This document shows positions 15,540 to 21,902 of a stretch of 33,229 nt of DNA, piece by piece (the stretch's first letter is position 1; every line of letters begins with the position of its first letter). The DNA comes from Deltaproteobacteria bacterium (lineage in GTDB: Bacteria > Desulfobacterota > Desulfomonilia > UBA1062): positions 1 to 33,229 of the forward strand of contig JAKPQL010000023.1 of the NCBI GenBank assembly GCA_029547045.1. The letters run 5' to 3'. The notes beneath the pieces were generated by a model, which did no database searches, had not been told where the DNA came from, and was given only the letters and a program-made list of their open reading frames with translations. A program made the translations under genes and the position numbers.

Positions 15540-17165
15540 CTAGAGCCGTACGCACAGGCAGGTGATGAACCGGGGGTCGATGCGCGAGAGGTCCCTGATG
15601 CCGCCGGTCTCCTCTTCCAGGCGAGCGGCCAGGTTCTGGGCCAGGGAGGCGGATCTGCCGGGGACGCCCGCTTGCCCTATGCCGGAGAGGAATGCTGGCA
15701 GGTCTTTCCGGAAAGCGTCCTGGAGGGTCCTGCGGCTGCCCTTGAGCCGTGTCGCCGAGGAGAGGAAGGAAACGAGCTCGTCCCTGCTCAGGGGGCGGAA
15801 GGCGGTGACGCGGCTGAGGCTGTTCACGGCGAGCGCGGTGAGGATGACGGTCTCCATGTCCATGCCGGACCCGGTATTGGTGCCCCCGAGCTCAGGGATC
15901 AGCCGCTCCCAGTCGAGGCGTGCCATGATCGCTGCCATGTCCTCGAGCTGGTCTGAGGCGTGGGTCACCTCGTCGAGCTCTTCGACGAGGGAGAACTCCG
16001 CGTCCTTGTACCGCGGCCGCTTCTGCAGGAGGCCGTCTGTCAGGTCGCGGAACCGCTCGGGGATCATGGACCGCTCGATGTCCTGCAGCAGCAGCTTGAG
16101 CCGGCGCTGTTGCTCGAGGACCATGTTGAATCCCAGCGAGAACAGGGTCTCCGCGTTCATGGAGGCGAGGATATCCCGCGCCTGCGCCCCCTTTTCCCGC
16201 ATGGCCACGCCAAGACCGAGGTTCACCAGGGAGCTTGCCTTTTCCATGCTCGTCCTGAGGCCATCGCTGTCGTTCAGGGGCTTGTAGTCGGCCATGACGA
16301 TCTTGTTGGCCAGGTAGATCATCTCGTAGCACAGGCGTTCCCGCATCTCCTCGGGCGCGCCGTGCAATGCCTGCAGGAGCAGGGACTGCCCCGGAGAGAA
16401 CTGGTCTAGATACACCGATGGCAGCATGTGGAGGTGCTTGGTGATGACCGGGGTCTTCTCCCGGATCATCCCCTGGTTCAGGAGCTTTCCGGGTACGGCG
16501 TGGCGGTAGACGCTCACCGCCTCTTCGGGCGAGGGGAAGCCCATCTCCATGAGGCGCAGCGACCTGCGTTCATAGGAGGTCTCCTCCATGGCGGTCTTCA
16601 GGTCGTACAGGACGCCTTCCATGATGGACTGGTAGAGATCCTGGTCGTGGGTGAAGGCGATGCTCAGCATCTCCCGGATGAAGTGTGAGCGCTCGTCCTC
16701 CCGGGTGATGCGGTAGAAATAGGAGTTGTCCAGGCTCTCGAACCCCTCGTCGAGGAGTTCGGGGATGTGCTCGTCCGTGGGCCTGACGTGGACAACCTCG
16801 ATGTAGGTCTGGAACAGGAGCACCAGGAGCTCCATGTCGAGGGTCTCGAAGGCGCCGGTGAGCGAATCCAGGGATGCGTTGTACAGCTCCCAGAGCCATT
16901 CCATGAGGGAGTCCACGGAAAGGGCGTCTTGGGACCAGCAGTCAAGGTCGATGAACCGGCACACGGCTTCCAGCGGTACATACTGGAGCAGTATCTGGCT
17001 GTCCATGCCCCAGGACTCCTTGATGACGAGGAAGGCCTCCTGGGGCGGGAGCTGTTCGAGGATCTGCCTGGTATACGGCGAGTCGATGATGTTGCGGGCC
17101 CGCTCCGACGGGGCGCAGGCGAGCACCTTGGAGATCTCGGCCTTCAGTGATGGTGGTTTTGCCAT
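15540..17165 (-). CDS. DUF6178-like conserved protein
   Basis: A 541-aa, mostly helical, soluble protein without signal peptide or membrane helices. It resembles the DUF6178 family seen mainly in Desulfobacterota, as recalled from sequence features such as SWGMDSQILLQYVP, DLDCWSQDALSVDSLMEWLWELY, YFYRITREDER and FPSPEEAVSVY. No enzymatic motif is recognisable. It is probably a single gene: it lies 93 bp from the cytochrome gene and 129 bp from the TolC-like gene. The ATG at 17165 has GGGA directly against it but no well-spaced ribosome-binding site. Function is unknown; the family name is from memory and would need a profile search. Confidence 0.85.
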   Translation of the reverse strand: MAKPPSLKAEISKVLACAPSERARNIIDSPYTRQILEQLPPQEAFLVIKESWGMDSQILLQYVPLEAVCRFIDLDCWSQDALSVDSLMEWLWELYNASLDSLTGAFETLDMELLVLLFQTYIEVVHVRPTDEHIPELLDEGFESLDNSYFYRITREDERSHFIREMLSIAFTHDQDLYQSIMEGVLYDLKTAMEETSYERRSLRLMEMGFPSPEEAVSVYRHAVPGKLLNQGMIREKTPVITKHLHMLPSVYLDQFSPGQSLLLQALHGAPEEMRERLCYEMIYLANKIVMADYKPLNDSDGLRTSMEKASSLVNLGLGVAMREKGAQARDILASMNAETLFSLGFNMVLEQQRRLKLLLQDIERSMIPERFRDLTDGLLQKRPRYKDAEFSLVEELDEVTHASDQLEDMAAIMARLDWERLIPELGGTNTGSGMDMETVILTALAVNSLSRVTAFRPLSRDELVSFLSSATRLKGSRRTLQDAFRKDLPAFLSGIGQAGVPGRSASLAQNLAARLEEETGGIRDLSRIDPRFITCLCVRL

Positions 17166-17237
17166 TCCCGTGTGGTTAGCACACTTGGAGTCGCCCTATC
17201 AAGGTTGGGCGCGGAAGCGGCGTTGACCCGTATGCAG

Positions 17238-17266
17238 GGAACCCCCGGCAGGGTGCCGGGGGTTCC
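17238..17266 (-). terminator. Strong GC hairpin downstream of the TolC-like gene
   Basis: A perfect 13-bp stem (17238-17250 with 17254-17266) closes a 3-nt GGG/CCC loop, 29 nt beyond the TolC-like stop on the minus strand. No T-run follows it on that strand; instead a T-rich stretch precedes it. It may be a factor-assisted terminator or an mRNA 3'-end stabiliser. Confidence 0.5.
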
Positions 17267-17294
17267 GGGAAAAACCAAAAAGGGTGGAGCGCCG

Positions 17295-18599
17295 CTACAG
17301 GGTTCCCATGGAGGCACGCAGGGCGGCCATGGCGCGTGCCTGGTCCGCGCGCGACGAGATCAGGTTGTTCCTGGCCTGTGCAAGCAGGGCCTCGGCCCGG
17401 AGCACGTCGGTGGAGGTGGATACCTGGAGGTTGTACCGGTCCTTTTCTATCCTGAAGTTCTCCTGGGCCTGGGCGATGCTCTTCTCCGCCACCTTCAGTC
17501 GCGCCTGGGCCTCCTCGATGTTCAGGTACGAATTCTTCACCTCGAGGGCCACCGAGTTCTTCAGGCTCTCCAGGAGGTATCCCACCTTGGCGCTGGTGTA
17601 CCGGGCCCTCTGGTAGTTCCAGTAGCTTCCCCCGCCCTTGAACAGGTTCCAGTTCAGGCCGACGCCGGCCTTCCAGCCGTCGTTCTCCACGTCATAATCT
17701 TCTCCGGACCGCTCGTAGGTGTACGTGGCCGCCACCGAGGGCATGAATTCCGAGCGTGCGATGGTAACCCCCTTGCCGGTGCTGTCGAGCTGGAGCTGCA
17801 CGGTCCTGATCTCCTGCCTGTTCTCGTAGGCCGTCTGCAGGGCCTGCTCGAAGGTGATGTCCGTGGTGGTCAGCGGGATCTCCGAGTCGATGGTCACCTC
17901 GTCGGTGAGCCCCCTGACCAGGAGGAGGTTCAGGTTGGACTCGGCGATCTTGACTGCGTTTTCCGCAGAGATGAGGTTCTGCTCGGTCTCTGCGAAGCGC
18001 ACCTGCGCCTCGAGCAGGTTGTTCTTGGGGATCATGCCCTGGTTGAAGAAGGCGTTGGAGACGTCCAGGAGGGACTTTACCGAGGCAACGCTTGCCGTGG
18101 CCACCTCTTTGAGCTGCCGGGCCTTGATGACCCCGTAATAGGCGTCGATGACCAGGAGCTTGAGGCGCCGGACGGTCTGCTCCCTGTCGAGCTCTGCTGC
18201 GTAGCGGTCGTTCTTCGCGATGAGGTAGCTGTTGTACAGGGCCCCGCCCGCGAACAGGACCTGCTTCGCCTCGATGCTCATGGAGTAGTTGTCCTTGGTC
18301 CCCATGGGGACCGTGAAGACCTGTGTCCCGGTGGGAAAATCCAGCGGGAAGGTCATGCTCGGCGTCTCGTCGAGCCGTGCGTAGCCGTAGGACAGGTCGG
18401 CGCTGGGGAGCATCTTCGAGAACTGGACCCGCTGGTCCATCTCCTTGACGAGGACCTCCTGATCCTGAGCCCTCACCGACGGGTTCCTCTGGATCGCCAT
18501 CTGTATGGAGTCCTCCAGGGTCATGTGGTCAGCGGCAAGAACGGGGCGTGCCCAGCACAGCAGGGCGCAGAGCATGGGTAAAAAGAACAGTCTTCTCAC
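17295..18599 (-). CDS. TolC-family outer-membrane efflux protein
   Basis: A 434-aa outer-membrane channel protein of the TolC/OprM type, which joins inner-membrane pumps to the outside. It has an Sec signal peptide (MRRLFFLPMLCALLCW..., cleavage after VLA at residue 22) and the two OEP repeats. The first begins LEDSIQMAIQRNPSVRAQDQEV and the second ITFEQALQTAYENRQEI, each followed by long coiled helices. GTG is the start codon and overlaps the TGA of the TetR gene (GTGA); a GGAGGG is 7 nt upstream. Unusually, no periplasmic adaptor or pump gene follows, so it must pair with a system encoded elsewhere. The upstream TetR gene probably controls it. Confidence 0.93.
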   Translation of the reverse strand: MRRLFFLPMLCALLCWARPVLAADHMTLEDSIQMAIQRNPSVRAQDQEVLVKEMDQRVQFSKMLPSADLSYGYARLDETPSMTFPLDFPTGTQVFTVPMGTKDNYSMSIEAKQVLFAGGALYNSYLIAKNDRYAAELDREQTVRRLKLLVIDAYYGVIKARQLKEVATASVASVKSLLDVSNAFFNQGMIPKNNLLEAQVRFAETEQNLISAENAVKIAESNLNLLLVRGLTDEVTIDSEIPLTTTDITFEQALQTAYENRQEIRTVQLQLDSTGKGVTIARSEFMPSVAATYTYERSGEDYDVENDGWKAGVGLNWNLFKGGGSYWNYQRARYTSAKVGYLLESLKNSVALEVKNSYLNIEEAQARLKVAEKSIAQAQENFRIEKDRYNLQVSTSTDVLRAEALLAQARNNLISSRADQARAMAALRASMGTL

Positions 18600-19225
18600 G
18601 GTAGTACCCTCCTGAGAAATTCATCCAGTATGCCGGCAGTGAACTCGGCCGGACCCTTTTCCAGTATACCAAGATAGTGCGCCTGGGCAATGGTGTGGAT
18701 GATGCCCATGAGCATCAGGGACTTCAGCTCCGGATCGCAACGCTCCCCCTCCCGGTTGGCCTCCATGAAGATCTCGCGGGTGATGCGGAGATTCTCGAGG
18801 TGGAGCTCGCGGATGTAGTCGAGGATCTGCTGGCTCACCTCGGGCATGGGTGCGGCGTAGAACTCATGGAGGAGACGGTGGAAACCGGGGTTGTTCTCGA
18901 TCCATCCGATGTTGAACTCCACGAAGATGGAGAGCTTGTCCCTCCAGGACGCCTTTCTGGCAACGAGGTTCTTGAGTGAGATCATGAACGCGTCCAGGCC
19001 CCTCCTGATGACCTCGGAGAAAAGGGCCTGCTTGCTTGGGAAGAACTGGTACAGGGTCCCCACGCCGAACTCGGCCCTGGCAGCGATCTGTGCCATGGTG
19101 GTGTTGAAGAAGCCGTCCCTTTCAAAGATCTCCCTGGCGGCATCGAGGATGGCGTCTCTGCGGAAGGCCGACTCCCGCTCTTTCCTGGTCAGGGTCTTGG
19201 AATCTTCATTCGTGGATTGAATCAT
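18596..19225 (-). CDS. TetR/AcrR-family transcriptional regulator
   Basis: A 209-aa repressor. The N-terminal helix-turn-helix is at about residues 22-70 (RRDAILDAAREIF, then TMAQIAARAEFGVGTLYQFFPSKQALF), followed by an all-helical ligand domain. It is first in a two-gene operon with the TolC-like gene (4-nt overlap) and probably represses both until a toxic ligand is bound. The only plausible start is the ATG at 19225. It lacks a ribosome-binding site, and the predicted transcription start coincides with the ATG, so a leaderless mRNA is likely. A palindrome covers the start codon. Confidence 0.92.
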   Translation of the reverse strand: MIQSTNEDSKTLTRKERESAFRRDAILDAAREIFERDGFFNTTMAQIAARAEFGVGTLYQFFPSKQALFSEVIRRGLDAFMISLKNLVARKASWRDKLSIFVEFNIGWIENNPGFHRLLHEFYAAPMPEVSQQILDYIRELHLENLRITREIFMEANREGERCDPELKSLMLMGIIHTIAQAHYLGILEKGPAEFTAGILDEFLRRVLP

Positions 19226-19260
19226 CGTTCAAAGATAGAACAATCGTTTCCGCACGTCAA
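19217..19260 (-). promoter_or_regulatory. TetR-tolC promoter with candidate operator
   Basis: Minus-strand TTGACG (19255-19260), a 17-nt spacer and TATCTT (19232-19237) place the transcription start at about 19225, the A of the start codon. The palindrome TTGAA-N6-TTCAA (19217-19232) overlaps the end of the -10 box and the start codon. That is a good place for autorepression by the TetR protein. Confidence 0.5.
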
Positions 19261-19336
19261 GCAGGTTGCCGCAACCGCCGTGCTCGGGACATCGATCAGG
19301 CTGACGGGGGGCAACCCGTCAGCCTTGCCGTGGCGA

Positions 19337-20620
19337 CTATTCGAGGGAATGGAAGACCAGGCCCGTGGGCGTCTTGGGGTAGAAGTAGGTGGAGTTCAGG
19401 GGCATGCGCAGTCCCGCCTCTGCGATTTCCACTACGTCCTCGATGGAGGGTGGATTGAGCAGGAAGGCTATGTCGGCCTGCTCCCTGGTCACCATGTCCA
19501 GGGCCTCCTCGGCCCGGCTGGTGAAAATGATGCGCTTGTTTTCCATGGTGGTGCCGATGCCCAGGATGGGCTCGATGATGCACTCATGGAGGACCGTGAC
19601 ATCGTGCCGCTTGAGAAGGGGGTGGATTCCCGGGGGGAGGTACTTATCTATCTCCGTGTCCTGGGCGAGCTGGAGCAGGTAGAACCGGGGTATGCCCTTG
19701 ACATACAGGCCAAGGGTGCCGGCCCCGCCCTTGTTCAGGGCCGCGATGAACGCCTTGCGGTTATCGTACGGCACCATGTTGAAGAGCTCCTTGAGCCGGT
19801 ACTCCAAGTCCACCAGTCCCACACCCATGCTGTCCACGATGACGCGGTGGCTCGGCATGATCCTCACGCCCTCCTCCAGGTTGGTGAGGTACATCTGGAT
19901 GTAGTCGTAGCTCTGGTTGCCGTCCGCCTTACCTGATGCGGCCCGCATGCGGTCACGGTAGATCTTGGCGGTTTCGTAGCGGTGCTGGCCGTCCGCAATG
20001 ATAACCCTCTTGCTCTGTATCATCTTGGAAATCTTTTCGATCGTGGCCGTCTCGTGGATGACCCAGAGCTTGTGCGATTCATCCCTGGTGGAAAATTCCA
20101 CCTCCGGGGCGCCGAGCTTGGGCTGTATCTGGGTCTCGAGAACCTTCTTCGGGTCTGAGTACAGCCCCAGGACAGAACTGAAGTTCGTCCGTACCTCGCT
20201 CATGAGGCGCAGCCGGTCGAGCTTGGGGCTCTTCATGGTCTGCTCGTGGGCACGGATGTTCTTCTTTTCGTCTTCATCCAGGCGCACCGAGGCGATGAAC
20301 CCCCTGCGCACCGAGGCCTTGTCTCCCAGGGTATACGTGTGCTCGTGATAGTACAGGGCAGGCTTCTTGTCCTGGATGAGGAATCCGTCCTTGAGCCATT
20401 GCTTGAACAGGTCCCTGGCCCTGGTGTAGCGGTTGTTGTCCCTGTCGTCCTTGGGGAACTGCTTGCCGAGCACGAGGCGCACCGCGTTGTACGGGCTCCT
20501 TGCATAGAGATCCTCCACCTGGGCGGCGGAGATGACATCGTACGGAGGGCAGATGGCTTGTGCAAGATCTACTCGTTCAGGGTTGTATCTGATACCCCGG
20601 AAGGAACGGATCTTTGGCAT
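19337..20620 (-). CDS. DUF1015-family protein
   Basis: A 427-aa soluble protein of the DUF1015 (COG4198) family, recognised by its N-terminal GIRYNPERVDLAQAICPPYDVIS, SPYNAVRLVLGK, the central VIADGQHRYETA motif, and the acidic segment HECIIEPILGIG. Its biochemical role is not established to my knowledge. The ATG at 20620 has GGGAG about 7 nt upstream and a clear promoter; the frame runs 11 codons further without support. It is a single-gene unit. No partner in the vicinity suggests a pathway. Confidence 0.9.
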   Translation of the reverse strand: MPKIRSFRGIRYNPERVDLAQAICPPYDVISAAQVEDLYARSPYNAVRLVLGKQFPKDDRDNNRYTRARDLFKQWLKDGFLIQDKKPALYYHEHTYTLGDKASVRRGFIASVRLDEDEKKNIRAHEQTMKSPKLDRLRLMSEVRTNFSSVLGLYSDPKKVLETQIQPKLGAPEVEFSTRDESHKLWVIHETATIEKISKMIQSKRVIIADGQHRYETAKIYRDRMRAASGKADGNQSYDYIQMYLTNLEEGVRIMPSHRVIVDSMGVGLVDLEYRLKELFNMVPYDNRKAFIAALNKGGAGTLGLYVKGIPRFYLLQLAQDTEIDKYLPPGIHPLLKRHDVTVLHECIIEPILGIGTTMENKRIIFTSRAEEALDMVTREQADIAFLLNPPSIEDVVEIAEAGLRMPLNSTYFYPKTPTGLVFHSLE

Positions 20621-20668
20621 GGACGGCTCCCTTCTTGGACGACATCTCAACACGTGACACAGACAGCG

Positions 20669-20800
20669 CTATATATATGGGGTCTGGTAAAATTTCAACT
20701 GCAATTTATATGGCTGTGATGGGCATGCCTCCCGGAAATCCATCCCCTTGATTACCTCATACGCCTGTGGCAAACTCCTGATCACAAATCGTTGCTCCAC
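20669..20800 (-). CDS. Candidate 43-aa small protein (unrecognised)
   Basis: In the gap between the DUF1015 and LapA genes, the minus strand has AAGGAGG, a 6-nt spacer and a GTG that opens a 43-codon frame ending TAG at 20669. The product begins (M)EQRFVIRSLPQAYEVIKG, has one Cys and ends FYQTPYI. No family is recognised. For: an excellent ribosome-binding site. Against: the small size, its tail covers the DUF1015 promoter, and a second ribosome-binding-like repeat upstream opens another 25-codon frame (20757-20834). It could equally be a leader or chance. Confidence 0.35.
   Translation of the reverse strand: MEQRFVIRSLPQAYEVIKGMDFREACPSQPYKLQLKFYQTPYI
20670..20698 (-). promoter_or_regulatory. 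Promoter of the DUF1015 gene
   Basis: Minus-strand TTGAAA (20693-20698), a 17-nt spacer and TATATA (20670-20675), within a local AT-rich patch. The predicted leader to the ATG at 20620 is about 43 nt and contains the ribosome-binding site. Confidence 0.6.
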
Positions 20801-20850
20801 GGGGTACCTCCTTCTTTATGGTCTGGTCAACCACGGTGGTACCCCCTTCT
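20797..20850. repeat. Imperfect direct repeat, 34 bp apart
   Basis: CCACGGGGTACCTCCTTCT (20797-20815) recurs as CCACGGTGGTACCCCCTTCT (20831-20850), differing by one insertion and one substitution. Each copy contains GGTACC and, read on the minus strand, AGAAGG(A/G)GG followed by a GTG. The rest of the 20621-20932 gap holds the DUF1015 promoter and the candidate small frame; no RNA gene is seen. Confidence 0.6.
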
Positions 20851-20932
20851 CCTTCCCTGACACAAGTTCTGTTACATCACCAGCACCGGAGGCATGTTGA
20901 TCTTTCCGGCCCTTTCGGTTTATGATCGCTGC

Positions 20933-21220
20933 ATGCGGTATGTGAACATCGTGGTGACCATTCTGTTTCTCCTCTTCGTGATCACCTTCTGCGTGAACAA
21001 CACCCAGGAGTTCAGCCTGTCCTTTTTCGGCTACCGTCTCACGATCGAGCTGCAGCTGTGGATGCTCATGGTGATATTCTTCGTGGCGGGCATGGTGCCC
21101 GTAGTCGTATCCGAGATCCCGGACCGGACGGAGCGCTTCATGAAGATCCGGGCCCTCAAGACCCGGATCAGGGACTTGGAGGAACAGCTCCGCAGACCTT
21201 CAGCGGGCGATCCGGCCTAG
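20933..21220 (+). CDS. LapA-domain (DUF1049) membrane protein
   Basis: A 95-aa protein with two membrane helices (VNIVVTILFLLFVITFCVN and LWMLMVIFFVAGMVPVVV) around the short NNTQEFSLSFFGY loop, then a charged coiled C-terminus (ALKTRIRDLEEQLRR). This is the LapA architecture; E. coli LapA works with LapB in regulating LPS synthesis. No LapB-like TPR protein is in the window. The start is uncertain: ATG 20933 gives the usual N-terminus but has a poor ribosome-binding site. The ATG at 20894 has GGAGG only 1 nt away. The 3' end overlaps the convergent kinase-like gene by 21 bp. Confidence 0.82.
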   Translation: MRYVNIVVTILFLLFVITFCVNNTQEFSLSFFGYRLTIELQLWMLMVIFFVAGMVPVVVSEIPDRTERFMKIRALKTRIRDLEEQLRRPSAGDPA

Positions 21221-21838
21221 GATGTCCCTGAGGAACCGGAACACCCGGGGAGGGATCCACAGGGTGCTCAGTATGTTCCCGAGGGCACGGCCCCGCCTCT
21301 CTTCGGCAGCGAGAAGGTCCGGGTTGAGCTTGGCCTTGATCTTCAGATACCCCATGCGGTCCACCGCGCACAGCACTCTCCATAAAGGACCCCTCCAGGG
21401 GAGGTAGACGCTCGATGCGAAGTCGACGAGGTAAGGCCTGCCCTCTTCGTCCATGCCGTAGTTCCGGCGGTTGCGCAAGTCCAGGTGGATGACGCCCCGG
21501 CTGTGGACGTCCGCCATGAGGCGCTCAAGTGCGTCGAAGTATGCGGCATCCGGGATCTTGACCCCGGATTTGAGGTTGTGCCCGCCCATGTACGTGGTGC
21601 ACAGCGTGAAGGGGTCCGGGCCCGGTGTCACCCTGGGGATGCCGGGGATGCCCCCGAGTTTGGAATAGATGAAGGTTTCCCACCGTACCAGGATCCTCCC
21701 CAGGACCCTCACCGGCGGCGGCCTGTGGCGGTAGGTCTTTTCCACCAGGTTCTGACCGCCGCGCCGGACCAGATGCACGTCTGGCCCGTAGAGACGCTTT
21801 TTCTTCAGCGGGATGTCCTGGTTCATCATGCCCTGCAT
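21200..21838 (-). CDS. Compact lipopolysaccharide-kinase-like (WaaP/Kdo kinase type) protein
   Basis: A 212-aa cytoplasmic protein with a minimal kinase core. K34 (LVEKTYR) is the likely ATP lysine, E54 (WETFIYSKL) its partner, and H118-L-D120-L-R with N126 the catalytic loop. D139-F-A-S-S sits where Ser/Thr kinases have DFG. This resembles the WaaP/RfaP, Kdo-kinase and RIO-like families that phosphorylate LPS core sugars or small targets. The C-terminus is basic and could lie on the membrane. AGGTGA precedes the ATG. It diverges from the RNase R gene and overlaps the LapA gene tail. An LPS-core role is an inference, supported weakly by the LapA neighbour. Confidence 0.8.
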   Translation of the reverse strand: MQGMMNQDIPLKKKRLYGPDVHLVRRGGQNLVEKTYRHRPPPVRVLGRILVRWETFIYSKLGGIPGIPRVTPGPDPFTLCTTYMGGHNLKSGVKIPDAAYFDALERLMADVHSRGVIHLDLRNRRNYGMDEEGRPYLVDFASSVYLPWRGPLWRVLCAVDRMGYLKIKAKLNPDLLAAEERRGRALGNILSTLWIPPRVFRFLRDILGRIAR

Positions 21839-21859
21839 GGCCGTTCACCTGAGCACGCT

Positions 21860-21891
21860 CTACCATTGCGTGCCTGTTTGTGCAATGGTAG
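21860..21891. promoter_or_regulatory. Perfect inverted repeat between the kinase-like gene and rnr
   Basis: CTACCATTG (21860-21868) and CAATGGTAG (21883-21891) are perfect inverted copies separated by 14 nt, in the 64-bp gap between two divergent start codons. It could be an operator for both genes, or a hairpin in the rnr leader whose right arm adjoins the GGTAGGG used as ribosome-binding site. Confidence 0.55.
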
Positions 21892-21902
21892 GGTTCTTCA
21901 CC

